NCBI RefSeq assembly: GCF_001956215.1
Contig: NZ_MRTQ01000001.1
Coordinates: 1 to 64,000, forward strand
Reading direction: 5' to 3'
DNA: 64,000 nt
Origin: Paenibacillus sp. FSL R5-0490
Lineage (GTDB): Bacteria > Bacillota > Bacilli > Bacillales > Cytobacillaceae
A program made the position numbers and the translations under genes. Position 1 is the first letter of the stretch; each line of letters begins with the position of its first letter. Shown here piece after piece: positions 9,750 to 18,089 of this stretch. The notes under the pieces are model-generated. The model was not told where the DNA came from and made no database searches. It worked only from the letters and a program-made list of their open reading frames with translations.

Positions 9750-10481
9750 GTGGACAGCAAAAAGAAGTTAAGCTTTACCTTTATAACAGTTGTAATTGGC
9801 TTTATGATTGCCATACAGTTTCAAACAGTTAAGGAACCGGCTGTCCGTGATACGAGAGATACGTGGGAGCTTAGAGCTGACATCCTTAAAGAAAAAGAAC
9901 TGCAATTAAAACTTTTGCGTGAAATCAGTTCAAACGAAGAGAAAATTGCCCAATATGAAACAAAGCGCAAACAAAGCAAAGAACAAGTGCTTCGTGAGAC
10001 ACTGAAGGAATTAAAAATGGAAGCCGGATTAAGTGAAGTGACGGGACCTGGCATAATCTTAACCATAGAACCGGTGCATGAGGAGCTGCTCCTGGGCAAG
10101 CAGGCTGATTCTGTTTCCCCTGATTTACTTAAGCGACTGGTAAACGAGTTAAATATGTATGATGCCATGCACATATCTATTGGAGGCAGAAGGGTCATCA
10201 ACACTACCGTCATAAGGGACATTAACAGGGAGACCATGATAGACGGTTATGCCTTAAAATCCTTGCCTATTGAAGTGAAAGTAATCACTGAGAATGTTCA
10301 ATCTGCAGAGAAGCTTTTTAACCGCATGCAGGTATCAAAATCTGCAGAAGAATTCTTCATTGACAATCTTCGGGTAAAGGTGGAAAAGTCTGCAGAGCCA
10401 ATTACTGTTCCTGCATATGACGAGGCGTTGAGAATCAGATATATGGAGCCTGTGAAACCTGATGAAGGAGGCAAATCATAA
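9750..10481 (+). CDS. ylxX: DUF881 membrane protein YlxX
   Basis: This is a second DUF881 protein, a distant paralogue of its upstream neighbour. The 243-residue product has one membrane segment near residues 7-23, a charged helix that may form a coiled coil (about 45-85) and the DUF881 core (GPGIILTIEP, ISIGGRRVINTTVIRDI). GTG at 9750 is preceded by AAGGTGG. Its stop shares one base with the sbp start, so the two are coupled. The role is unknown; the position suggests a link to division or envelope work. Confidence 0.85.
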   Translation: MDSKKKLSFTFITVVIGFMIAIQFQTVKEPAVRDTRDTWELRADILKEKELQLKLLREISSNEEKIAQYETKRKQSKEQVLRETLKELKMEAGLSEVTGPGIILTIEPVHEELLLGKQADSVSPDLLKRLVNELNMYDAMHISIGGRRVINTTVIRDINRETMIDGYALKSLPIEVKVITENVQSAEKLFNRMQVSKSAEEFFIDNLRVKVEKSAEPITVPAYDEALRIRYMEPVKPDEGGKS

Positions 10482-10849
10482 TGTGGCTTCCCGTTTTAGG
10501 ATTGATCATAGGTGTGATACTTGGACTTATGACAGATATAAAAGTGCCGGATGAATACTCGAATTATCTGTCCATTGCTGTTCTTGCTGCATTGGATACT
10601 CTATTCGGCGGGATTCGGGCGCAGCTTCAAAACATTTATGATGAAAAAGTTTTCGTTTCCGGTTTCTTTTTTAACATCCTGCTGGCAGCAAGTTTAGCTT
10701 TTCTGGGTGTGCATCTTGGTGTAGACTTGTATTTAGCAGCAGTATTTGCTTTTGGGGTCAGGCTATTCCAGAATATTGCGGTCATCAGAAGAATATTAAT
10801 TGCAAAATGGTCTCAAAACAGAGAAAAAACAGAAAAAAATGATATTTAA
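10481..10849 (+). CDS. sbp: Small basic membrane protein (DUF1290)
   Basis: This 122-residue membrane protein, mostly hydrophobic with about three to four segments, matches the sbp gene that precedes ftsA in B. subtilis (DUF1290 family). Conserved stretches are the MTDIKVPDEYSNYLSIAVLAALD region and GGIRA. GGAGGC lies 8 bases before the ATG. The function is not known. A sigma-H-like promoter begins just after its stop. Confidence 0.88.
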   Translation: MWLPVLGLIIGVILGLMTDIKVPDEYSNYLSIAVLAALDTLFGGIRAQLQNIYDEKVFVSGFFFNILLAASLAFLGVHLGVDLYLAAVFAFGVRLFQNIAVIRRILIAKWSQNREKTEKNDI

Positions 10850-10850
10850 A

Positions 10851-10879
10851 AAAGGGAAAATATTAGTTTTGACGAATAA
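10851..10879 (+). promoter_or_regulatory. Sigma-H-type promoter for ftsAZ
   Basis: AAAGGGAAA (10851-10859) fits the sigma-H -35 RnAGGAwWW with one mismatch. After an 11-base spacer, GACGAATAA (10871-10879) fits the -10 RnnGAATww fully. It lies about 93 bases before ftsA. Family knowledge: B. subtilis ftsAZ has a sigma-H promoter that raises FtsZ at sporulation onset. Confidence 0.65.
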
Positions 10880-10971
10880 TTTTATAGATAAACTAACTTA
10901 TTAAAACAAATAACAGCAAAAAATTATTGTTGTTCAATATTCGGAATAGCAAAAAAAGGAGGTGCCAGAGA

Positions 10972-12258
10972 ATGAACAGCAATGAAATATATGTTAGTCT
11001 TGACATCGGTACATCCAGTGTAAAAGTAATCATTGGGGAAATGGTCAATGACTCTTTAAATATTATTGGTGTTGGCAATGTACATTCAGAGGGGCTGCGC
11101 AAGGGCTCTATTGTTGATATAGACGAAACAGTTCATTCTATTAAAAAGGCAATCGAACAGGCTGAGAGAATGATAGGTATGGAAATAAAAAATGTGATTG
11201 TGGGAATAACAGGCAATCATGTTATGCTTCAGCCATCCCATGGTGTTGTCGCGGTCTCTAGTGAAAATAGGGAAATAACAGACGAGGATGTTGCTAGAGT
11301 TATAGATGCGGCACAAGTTGTATCGATCCCGCCGGAAAGGGATATCATCGATGTCATTCCAAAACAGTTTATTGTCGACGGATTGGACGAGATCAGTGAT
11401 CCCCGAGGAATGATTGGTGTGCGCCTGGAAATGGAAGGCACCATTATTACCGGATCAAAAACGATTTTACATAACACACTGCGCTGTGTGGAACGCGCTG
11501 GCCTTGAAATCATGGATATTACACTACAGCCTCTTGCGGCAGGTGCATTCGCATTATCCAAGGATGAGAAAAATCTTGGAGTTGCACTTGTTGATATTGG
11601 CGGCGGCTCCACAACCATTGCCATATTCGAAAATGGTTATTTAAAGGCAACCAGTGTCCTTCCTGTAGGTGGAGACCATATTACAAAAGACTTGTCAATC
11701 GGACTCCGTACTTCTACAGATGATGCAGAAAAAATTAAAACAAAGTATGGCTATGCGTTCTATGATCATGCATCCGAAGATGAGGTATTCAGTGTGCCCA
11801 TCATTGGAAGTGATCAGCATCAGCAATTTAATCAGCTGGAGATTTCAGATATTATAGAAGCGCGAATGGAGGAGATTTTTGATCTTATCCAGCACGAAGT
11901 GAAACGTATTGGTGCAAAAGATCTTCCTGGCGGCTATGTATTATCTGGGGGTGTTGCGAACACTCAGGGGATCCTTGAACTGGCACAGGATGTTTTCCAA
12001 AACAGAGTCCGCATTGCAATTCCAGATTATATTGGAGTAAGGGAACCGCAGTACACAACTGCAGTTGGATTGATTAAGTTCGCATATAAGAATGCTAAAA
12101 TACAGGGCAGAAAAATGGAGCAGCCAGTGACTGTCCCTGAAGCAAAAGAAAACCGAGTGCAAAAACCGCAACCGCAACCAAAAACAAAGCCGGAAAAACA
12201 GCCGGAAGAAAAGATCACATCAAGAGTTAAAAAGTTCCTCGGATACTTTTTCGAATAA
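10972..12258 (+). CDS. ftsA: Division actin-like protein FtsA
   Basis: FtsA is the actin-like ATPase that ties FtsZ filaments to the membrane. The 428-residue product has the phosphate-1 motif VSLDIGTSSVKVI at the start, the SHS2-containing 1C domain, phosphate-2 LVDIGGGSTTIAIF and adenosine motif GYVLSGGVANTQGI. After a Pro/Lys/Gln-rich linker it ends with SRVKKFLGYFFE, the amphipathic membrane anchor. ATG at 10972 follows AAAAAGGAGGTG. It is 148 bases upstream of ftsZ. Confidence 0.97.
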   Translation: MNSNEIYVSLDIGTSSVKVIIGEMVNDSLNIIGVGNVHSEGLRKGSIVDIDETVHSIKKAIEQAERMIGMEIKNVIVGITGNHVMLQPSHGVVAVSSENREITDEDVARVIDAAQVVSIPPERDIIDVIPKQFIVDGLDEISDPRGMIGVRLEMEGTIITGSKTILHNTLRCVERAGLEIMDITLQPLAAGAFALSKDEKNLGVALVDIGGGSTTIAIFENGYLKATSVLPVGGDHITKDLSIGLRTSTDDAEKIKTKYGYAFYDHASEDEVFSVPIIGSDQHQQFNQLEISDIIEARMEEIFDLIQHEVKRIGAKDLPGGYVLSGGVANTQGILELAQDVFQNRVRIAIPDYIGVREPQYTTAVGLIKFAYKNAKIQGRKMEQPVTVPEAKENRVQKPQPQPKTKPEKQPEEKITSRVKKFLGYFFE

Positions 12259-12262
12259 CTTG

Positions 12263-12364
12263 ATTTGATTCGCAAGGGTTAGGGAAACGGAATCGAAAGC
12301 CATACGGCGGATAGAAAAAGCACTGCAGCCCCATTATGGGAGTGCGTTAAAAAGCGAATCAAAT
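12263..12364 (+). promoter_or_regulatory. Folded ftsZ leader with 11-bp inverted repeat
   Basis: ATTTGATTCGC (12263-12273) and GCGAATCAAAT (12354-12364) are perfect inverted copies enclosing 80 bases. Inside, CACT...AGTG and CCCA...TGGG can pair around 12321-12344. The structure lies wholly between ftsA and ftsZ, upstream of the ftsZ binding site. Its role is not known to me. Confidence 0.5.
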
Positions 12365-12406
12365 AAGGGTGTTCTTAGGAATGTCGACGAATTAGGAGGA
12401 TAAGTC

Positions 12407-13552
12407 ATGTTGGAATTTGATACAAATTTGGATTCATTAGCAACTATAAAAGTCATCGGCGTTGGAGGCGGCGGTAACAATGCAGTAAACAGAATGATTG
12501 AGCATGGTGTTCAAGGTGTCGAGTTTATTGCAGTTAACACGGATGCACAGGCGCTGAATTTATCAAAAGCAGAAGTGAAAATGCAAATCGGAGGCAAGCT
12601 TACAAGAGGGCTTGGAGCTGGTGCCAACCCTGAGGTAGGCAAAAAAGCAGCAGAAGAAAGTAAAGAGCAGGTAGAAGAAGCACTTAAAGGTGCGGATATG
12701 GTATTTGTTACTGCTGGTATGGGAGGAGGAACTGGAACCGGAGCGGCTCCAGTAATCGCCCAGATTGCACGCGATTTGGGTGCTCTTACTGTCGGTGTTG
12801 TTACGCGCCCTTTCACCTTTGAAGGCCGCAAGCGTTCCACTCAGGCAGCCGGCGGAATTGCTGCTATGAAGGAAGCGGTTGATACACTGATCGTGATTCC
12901 AAACGACAGGCTATTAGAAATCGTTGATAAAAGTACGCCAATGCTTGAAGCATTCCGCGAAGCGGATAATGTTCTTCGCCAGGGTGTTCAGGGTATTTCC
13001 GATTTAATCGCTGTCCCGGGATTAATTAACCTTGACTTTGCAGATGTGAAGACAATCATGTCAAATAAAGGTTCAGCCCTAATGGGAATTGGTGTTGCTG
13101 CAGGAGAAAACCGTGCAGCAGAAGCCGCGAAAAAGGCGATTTCATCTCCTTTACTCGAGACATCCATTGATGGCGCACAAGGCGTCTTAATGAATATTAC
13201 CGGCGGGTCGAATCTAAGCCTTTATGAAGTACAGGAAGCTGCTGACATTGTTGCTTCGGCATCAGATCAGGACGTAAATATGATCTTCGGTTCTGTTATA
13301 AATGAAAATCTTAAAGATGAGATCGTAGTGACGGTCATTGCAACGGGATTTAATGAAGAAGTGATCCAGCCTAAGCCTATGAGGCCATCATTTGGACAGC
13401 CTAAGTCTGCTCCAAATATGGGAACAGCTATGAAGCGTGAGCCAAAGAGAGAGGAAGCTCCACAGGAAACTGTAAGAAGCAGCCAATCTCATCAGCCGGA
13501 AGAAACGTTGGATATCCCGACGTTCCTTCGCAATCGTAACCGCAGAAGATAA
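12407..13552 (+). CDS. ftsZ: Division GTPase FtsZ
   Basis: FtsZ is the tubulin-like GTPase that forms the division ring. The 381-residue product carries the nucleotide motifs [12 protein letters not shown] near 19-30 and GGGTGTG at 106-112, followed by a T7-loop region ([14 protein letters not shown]). The variable linker leads to the conserved C-terminal peptide [14 protein letters not shown], which binds FtsA, SepF and other partners; sepF lies in the same window. AGGAGGATAAG precedes ATG at 12407. A strong terminator follows. Confidence 0.99.
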   Translation: MLEFDTNLDSLATIKVIGVGGGGNNAVNRMIEHGVQGVEFIAVNTDAQALNLSKAEVKMQIGGKLTRGLGAGANPEVGKKAAEESKEQVEEALKGADMVFVTAGMGGGTGTGAAPVIAQIARDLGALTVGVVTRPFTFEGRKRSTQAAGGIAAMKEAVDTLIVIPNDRLLEIVDKSTPMLEAFREADNVLRQGVQGISDLIAVPGLINLDFADVKTIMSNKGSALMGIGVAAGENRAAEAAKKAISSPLLETSIDGAQGVLMNITGGSNLSLYEVQEAADIVASASDQDVNMIFGSVINENLKDEIVVTVIATGFNEEVIQPKPMRPSFGQPKSAPNMGTAMKREPKREEAPQETVRSSQSHQPEETLDIPTFLRNRNRRR

Positions 13553-13563
13553 TATATGAATGA

Positions 13564-13600
13564 AAAAACACCTGGAATCAGCTCGATTCCAGGTGTTTTT
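13564..13600. terminator. Bidirectional terminator between ftsZ and hmp
   Basis: A 16-base-pair stem, with A-run on the left and T-run on the right, spans 13564-13579 and 13585-13600 around a 5-base loop. It can stop both ftsZ and minus-strand hmp transcripts. Confidence 0.9.
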
Positions 13601-13668
13601 ACAATTGTCATCAAAGTTTTTACACATTTAAGCACGGCTCAAAGTGATGAGCCATGCTTATTAAATTT

Positions 13669-14898
13669 TTAAACTGATTGAGTTTCCTTTAATTGCATTG
13701 ATGGCCCGAAGAATTCATAGCGGATATTTTCCTTTTTAAAACCTGCACCAAGTAATGCTTCATACATAGCCTGCATGAAAGGAACTGGACCGCACATATA
13801 AACCATACTTTCTTTATTTGGCACGATTGTTTTTAACCACTCAGTAGTAATATAGCCTTCTTTGCTGTATACTTTTTCTGTTTTATCTCTATCTGTTGGC
13901 TTTTCATAGCAGAAATATGTTTTAACTAAGGGATTATTCTTTTCAATCTCCTGAACTTCACCGGTAAATGCATGTACATTTCCATTAAGTGCAGCATGAA
14001 CAAAAATAGTTTCATGATTTACTCCTGCTGCATCAAGATGACGCAGCATGCTGTGCATTGGTGTAATGCCTACCCCGCCGCTAAGCAGAACTACAGGCTT
14101 ATCCACATTCTCCAGAACAAATTCTCCAGCAGGAGCACTAATCTCTATCTGATCGCCTTCGTTAAGGTCATTATGAAGATAGCTGGAAACCTTTCCGTCC
14201 GGCTTTTCAGAGTAGCCTTCTTCTTTCTTAACAGAAATCCGGTAATAAGATTTTTCCGGGGAATCAGACAGGCTGTATTGGCGAATATGTGTGTATTCTT
14301 CACCTGGAATCGTTAATTTCACACTAATATATTGACCCGGAAGGTAACCGGAAATATTTCCTCCATCAGCCGGTGTAAAGTAGAAGGATGTAATCACATC
14401 ACTTTCTTTCACCTTTTTAGCCACAGTGAAAGTTCTGAAGTCATTCCAGCCTCCTGGCTTATGTGCTGCATCCTCATAAAGGTTTTTTTCCAATCCGATG
14501 AATGCATCAGCTATTACACCATATGCTTTAACCCAAGCATCAATAATTTCTTCAGTTGCTGCCTCCTGCAGTACTTCCTTAATTGCAAGAATTAAGTGTT
14601 CTCCCACAATTGGATAATGTTCAGGTTTAATTCCTAATGATCTGTGTTTATGTGCGATTTGTGTGACAACCGGAATAATAGCTTCGAGGTTATCGATATA
14701 TTTAGCCGCAGCATATACTGAATTTGCAAGTGCTTTTTGCTGACGTCCCTGTTTTTGATTAGCGTGATTGAAAATGTTCAGCAGTTCAGGGTGATTTGTA
14801 AACATCAGTTTATAGAAGGTTTTCGTAATATCTTCACCATGTTTTTCAAGTACAGGTACAGTGCTTTTAATAATTTCGATTGTTTTTGTGTCTAGCAT
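13669..14898 (-). CDS. hmp: Flavohaemoglobin (nitric oxide dioxygenase)
   Basis: Hmp oxidises nitric oxide to nitrate using O2 and NAD(P)H. The 409-residue product has an N-terminal globin domain (proximal His in HKHRSLGIKPEHY near 85), an FAD domain (HIRQYSLSD) and an NAD domain (GGVGITPMHSML, CGPVPFMQAM). The start at 14898 follows AAGGAG and gives MLDTKTIEIIKS, like B. subtilis Hmp; the frame runs 12 codons further upstream. Its place between ftsZ and spoIIGA differs from B. subtilis, which has bpr there. Codon use looks like its neighbours. The promoter has an Fnr-like box. Confidence 0.96.
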   Translation of the reverse strand: MLDTKTIEIIKSTVPVLEKHGEDITKTFYKLMFTNHPELLNIFNHANQKQGRQQKALANSVYAAAKYIDNLEAIIPVVTQIAHKHRSLGIKPEHYPIVGEHLILAIKEVLQEAATEEIIDAWVKAYGVIADAFIGLEKNLYEDAAHKPGGWNDFRTFTVAKKVKESDVITSFYFTPADGGNISGYLPGQYISVKLTIPGEEYTHIRQYSLSDSPEKSYYRISVKKEEGYSEKPDGKVSSYLHNDLNEGDQIEISAPAGEFVLENVDKPVVLLSGGVGITPMHSMLRHLDAAGVNHETIFVHAALNGNVHAFTGEVQEIEKNNPLVKTYFCYEKPTDRDKTEKVYSKEGYITTEWLKTIVPNKESMVYMCGPVPFMQAMYEALLGAGFKKENIRYEFFGPSMQLKETQSV

Positions 14899-14933
14899 AT
14901 CAGCAAAACTCCTTTTTAATATTTTCACTGTCA

Positions 14934-14975
14934 TTATAGTTGATAATCAAAACAAAAAATGTGATATAAATCACA
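14934..14975 (-). promoter_or_regulatory. hmp promoter with Fnr/Crp-type box
   Basis: TGTGA-TATAAA-TCACA (14960-14975) is a perfect Fnr/Crp-family palindrome. On the minus strand TATAAT lies at 14939-14934 and no good -35 is present. The palindrome centre is about 40-41 bases upstream of the implied start, the class II activator position. Confidence 0.6.
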
Positions 14976-15186
14976 CCCAGTGAAAAAAGGAGTGCAATGA
15001 ATAGAAAAATAATGACAAAATCCGTTGGGAATAGGGAAAATTTCTATCTTTTTGCATACAGAAAGCGACACACTTTCTTTACTGAAATGCGCTATACTTT
15101 TTTCTAACAGAATCAAAGCACTTTAACTTTATGAGAGAATTGGAACCTCACGTCAATCTATCAGATTCTGATTTTATCGCAGTCTA
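14976..15186 (+). promoter_or_regulatory. spoIIGA promoter region with Spo0A-like boxes
   Basis: TATACT at 15093-15098 is a good -10. There is no -35 at 17 bases, as in the B. subtilis spoIIG promoter, which is opened by Spo0A. Partial 0A boxes occur at 15011-15019 (AATGACAAA, 7 of 9) and 15064-15072 (AGCGACACA, 6 of 9), about -90 and -37 from the implied start, close to the two known Spo0A sites there. Confidence 0.45.
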
Positions 15187-15330
15187 ACGGGCAGTAAGAC
15201 CCCACTTCAAGACTCAGAGAAATCAACGGAGGAAAAGTGGGGGTCAAACTGCCCGTAAAGGCCCGATTGGTTCAACTAACAATCAGCGGGGGATAAGGAA
15301 AACCCCCACTGATTGAAGTTTCACTTTATA
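15187..15330 (+). repeat. Hairpin repeat, copy 2, in spoIIGA leader
   Basis: Hairpin 1 pairs ACGGGCAGT (15187-15195) with ACTGCCCGT (15248-15256), and inside it CCCCACTT (15200-15207) with AAGTGGGG (15235-15242). Hairpin 2 pairs CAATCAG (15280-15286) with CTGATTG (15309-15315) and GGGGG with CCCCC. The right half matches window positions 1-78. It ends about 15 bases before spoIIGA and is not coding. Confidence 0.8.
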
Positions 15331-15344
15331 AAGGAGGAAGATAA

Positions 15345-16283
15345 TTGACGGTCTATTTGGATGTTATCTGGGCATTGAATTTTATGTTTGACAGCCTGCT
15401 CCTTTATTTAACAGCCATAATTCTAAAAAGAGAAACCGGACTATGGAGAATTTTTGCGGGTGGCTTCATAGGATCCATCATTATTTTATTAGCATTTACA
15501 CCTTTTAATGAATATTCAGGTCATCCGTTCACTAAGCTGCTATTCTCGATTGTAATGGTACTGGTTGTTTTCGGCTTTAAGAGGTTACGTTATTTTGTAA
15601 AAGCTCTCATGACTTTTTATTTTGCTACTTTTTTAGTTGGAGGCTCCTTAATAGGAATTCATTATTTTATCAATTTTGATTTTAAGCTTTCTTCATCTGT
15701 CATGATGGCCAGTATTAAAGGCTTTGGTGATCCAATCAGCTGGCTGTGCGTGGTTATAGGGTTTCCTCTTGCCTGGCATTTTTCAAAGAGAAATGTTGAG
15801 GGAATTGAGATGACAAAAATTCAGTATGACTCTTTTATCCTGGTGCGTGTTGTGATCAATGAAACAGAATATTGTTTCAATGGCCTGATTGACAGCGGCA
15901 ACCAGTTATACGATCCCATTTCGAAGATGCCTGTTATGTTCATATCCATAAAAGACAGGCTGGATGAGTTTCCGCCTGAAATTAGTAAACTGGCAGGAAA
16001 CCCGGAGGATATCATTATGGGCAGCGAGTCAATTGGAGTGGATTGGGAGCATAAAATGAGGGTCATTCCATGTAAGGTTGTTGGACAAGAACACCAATTA
16101 ATCATAGGGTTTAAGCCTGACCGGATTCTCTTTGAAAAAGAGAATGAAATAATCGAAGCAGACCGCGGATTAATATCATTTTCCATGCAGCAGCTTTCAT
16201 CAGACGATTCATTTCAGTGCATCGTACACCCAAAGATGCTTACAGGCAGAAGTACAATGAAGCCGGATGCAAAAGTAAGTTAA
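15345..16283 (+). CDS. spoIIGA: Pro-sigma-E processing protease SpoIIGA
   Basis: SpoIIGA is the membrane aspartic protease that cuts pro-sigma-E in the mother cell after a signal from SpoIIR. The 312-residue product has five predicted membrane segments in its first half and the catalytic region [12 protein letters not shown] near 180-191 (active Asp in DSG). It ends with IHPKMLTGR, also seen in B. subtilis. The start is TTG at 15345 behind AAAGGAGG. It lies 44 bases before its substrate gene sigE, the usual spoIIG operon. Confidence 0.95.
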   Translation: MTVYLDVIWALNFMFDSLLLYLTAIILKRETGLWRIFAGGFIGSIIILLAFTPFNEYSGHPFTKLLFSIVMVLVVFGFKRLRYFVKALMTFYFATFLVGGSLIGIHYFINFDFKLSSSVMMASIKGFGDPISWLCVVIGFPLAWHFSKRNVEGIEMTKIQYDSFILVRVVINETEYCFNGLIDSGNQLYDPISKMPVMFISIKDRLDEFPPEISKLAGNPEDIIMGSESIGVDWEHKMRVIPCKVVGQEHQLIIGFKPDRILFEKENEIIEADRGLISFSMQQLSSDDSFQCIVHPKMLTGRSTMKPDAKVS

Positions 16284-16327
16284 TATACTATACTCTGCAC
16301 GAACTTAATTTAGAAGGAGGACAATTC

Positions 16328-17047
16328 ATGAAAAAGTTAAAACTTCGCTTATCCTACTATTGGTATAAATTGTTGATTAAGCTGGGGATCAAAACAGATG
16401 AAGTATATTATATAGGCGGCAGCGAAGCATTACCTCCTCCACTCAGTAAGGAAGAAGAAGAAATGCTCCTGATTAAGCTTCCAAAAGGGGATAAAGCGGC
16501 AAGGTCCATTTTAATTGAAAGAAATCTTCGCCTTGTTGTGTATATTGCCAGGAAGTTTGAAAATACAGGCATTAATATAGAGGACTTAATCAGTATTGGA
16601 ACCATTGGGCTTATTAAAGCAGTAAATACTTTTAACCCGGAGAAAAAAATCAAACTGGCTACATATGCATCGCGCTGTATTGAGAATGAAATTCTCATGT
16701 ATTTAAGAAGGAACAATAAAATTCGTTCTGAAGTTTCCTTTGATGAACCATTAAATATTGATTGGGATGGCAATGAACTTCTTCTATCTGATGTTCTGGG
16801 CACTGAGGATGACATCATTACAAAAGATCTCGAAGCAAATGTTGATAAAAAGCTGCTGTTAAAGGCATTGCATCAGCTTTCGGATCGTGAAAAACAGATC
16901 ATGGAACTTAGATTCGGCCTCGGATCAGGTGAAGAAAAAACTCAAAAGGATGTGGCAGATATGCTGGGAATTTCCCAGTCCTATATTTCCCGCCTGGAAA
17001 AAAGAATTATAAAAAGACTTAAAAAAGAATTTAATAAGATGGTTTAG
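16328..17047 (+). CDS. sigE: Sporulation sigma factor E (pro-form)
   Basis: Sigma-E directs early mother-cell transcription. The 239-residue product matches the usual length. The first roughly 27-29 residues (basic, amphipathic [17 protein letters not shown]) form the inhibitory pro-sequence removed by SpoIIGA near [13 protein letters not shown]. Regions 2 ([33 protein letters not shown]) and 4 ([33 protein letters not shown]) are intact. AAGGAGGAC precedes ATG at 16328. The frame is open for 37 codons upstream, overlapping spoIIGA, with no site. Confidence 0.98.
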   Translation: MKKLKLRLSYYWYKLLIKLGIKTDEVYYIGGSEALPPPLSKEEEEMLLIKLPKGDKAARSILIERNLRLVVYIARKFENTGINIEDLISIGTIGLIKAVNTFNPEKKIKLATYASRCIENEILMYLRRNNKIRSEVSFDEPLNIDWDGNELLLSDVLGTEDDIITKDLEANVDKKLLLKALHQLSDREKQIMELRFGLGSGEEKTQKDVADMLGISQSYISRLEKRIIKRLKKEFNKMV

Positions 17048-17149
17048 AAGTTTAAAGCCTTGAATATTTTTTACAAAATTTTGCAAGGTGAAAACCTAGT
17101 GTTAATGATGCTTTGACCATTTCCCCATCCGGAAGCCTGATTAGCCGGT

Positions 17150-17177
17150 GCATATTTTTCCTTTCCAAGGAGATACT
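17150..17177 (+). promoter_or_regulatory. Sigma-F-type promoter before sigG
   Basis: GCATA (17150-17154) fits the -35 GYWTA, and GGAGATACT (17169-17177) fits the -10 GGnnAnAMT fully. The spacer is 14 bases, slightly short of the usual 15-16. Family knowledge: spoIIIG is first transcribed by sigma-F in the forespore. Confidence 0.55.
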
Positions 17178-17193
17178 GTTTTTTGTACAGCAG

Positions 17194-17206
17194 CTCCTGT
17201 GAGGAG
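17194..17206 (+). promoter_or_regulatory. Hairpin sequestering sigG ribosome-binding site
   Basis: CTCCT (17194-17198) pairs perfectly with AGGAG (17202-17206) around a GTG loop, hiding the Shine-Dalgarno of sigG. Combined with a TTG start this should lower translation. A stem-loop over the spoIIIG site has been described in B. subtilis. Confidence 0.6.
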
Positions 17207-17215
17207 GGAAATGGA

Positions 17216-17995
17216 TTGACTCGAAATAAAGTAGAAATTTGCGGTGTTGATACTTCAAAGCTTCCAGTTTTAAAAAACGAAGAAATGAGAGAGCTCTTCA
17301 AGCAAATGCATAAGGGGGATATAACCGCACGGGAAAAACTCGTCAACGGCAATTTGCGCCTCGTCTTGAGTGTGATTCAGCGTTTTAACAACAGAGGCGA
17401 ATTTGTTGATGACCTTTTCCAGGTCGGCTGTATCGGTCTGATGAAATCTATTGATAATTTTGATTTAAGTCAAAACGTTAAGTTTTCCACCTATGCCGTT
17501 CCGATGATTATTGGGGAAATACGCAGGTATCTGCGTGATAATAATCCGATCCGTGTCTCTCGTTCTTTAAGGGACATTGCTTATAAAGCTCTGCAAGTAA
17601 GGGAACGTCTCATGAGTAAAACATCCAGAGAGCCTACAGCCGAAGAAATAGCTAAAGAGCTGGATGTGCCACATGAAGAAATCGTTTTTGCATTAGATGC
17701 CATCCAGGATCCTGTTTCCTTATTTGAGCCGATTTATAATGATGGCGGGGATCCAATTTATGTGATGGATCAGCTTAGCGATGAACGGAACAAAGATATT
17801 CAATGGATTGAGGAAATAGCGCTCAAAGAGGGAATGAGGAGACTGAATGAACGGGAAAAACTGATTCTCAGAAAACGCTTCTTCCAAGGCAAAACTCAAA
17901 TGGAAGTGGCAGAGGAAATCGGCATTTCCCAGGCACAAGTTTCAAGGCTTGAAAAAGCGGCCATCAAACAAATGAATAAAAATATTCAAAGCTAG
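17216..17995 (+). CDS. sigG: Forespore sigma factor G
   Basis: Sigma-G directs late forespore gene expression. The 259-residue product starts (TTG) TRNKVEICGVDTSKLPVLKNEEM, nearly identical to B. subtilis. Region 2 (NLRLVLSVIQRFNNRGEFVDDLFQVGCIGLMKSIDNF), region 3 and region 4 (GKTQMEVAEEIGISQAQVSRLEK) are complete. TTG at 17216 follows GAGGAGGG, and a longer frame begins at 17183 with no site. Transcription could come both from read-through of sigE and from the sigma-F-like promoter. It ends in a terminator. Confidence 0.97.
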   Translation: MTRNKVEICGVDTSKLPVLKNEEMRELFKQMHKGDITAREKLVNGNLRLVLSVIQRFNNRGEFVDDLFQVGCIGLMKSIDNFDLSQNVKFSTYAVPMIIGEIRRYLRDNNPIRVSRSLRDIAYKALQVRERLMSKTSREPTAEEIAKELDVPHEEIVFALDAIQDPVSLFEPIYNDGGDPIYVMDQLSDERNKDIQWIEEIALKEGMRRLNEREKLILRKRFFQGKTQMEVAEEIGISQAQVSRLEKAAIKQMNKNIQS

Positions 17996-18016
17996 CAGCC
18001 AATTTGGCTGCTTTTT
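17994..18016 (+). terminator. Terminator after sigG
   Basis: AGCAGCC (17994-18000) pairs with GGCTGCT (18006-18012), followed by TTTTT. The stem begins inside the sigG stop region. Confidence 0.85.
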
Positions 18017-18089
18017 ATATTTAGCAAACATTTTTCTCATAGAAGCAAACATATATTGAATAAGAACATAAATTGGGAGTGAAGTGTCG

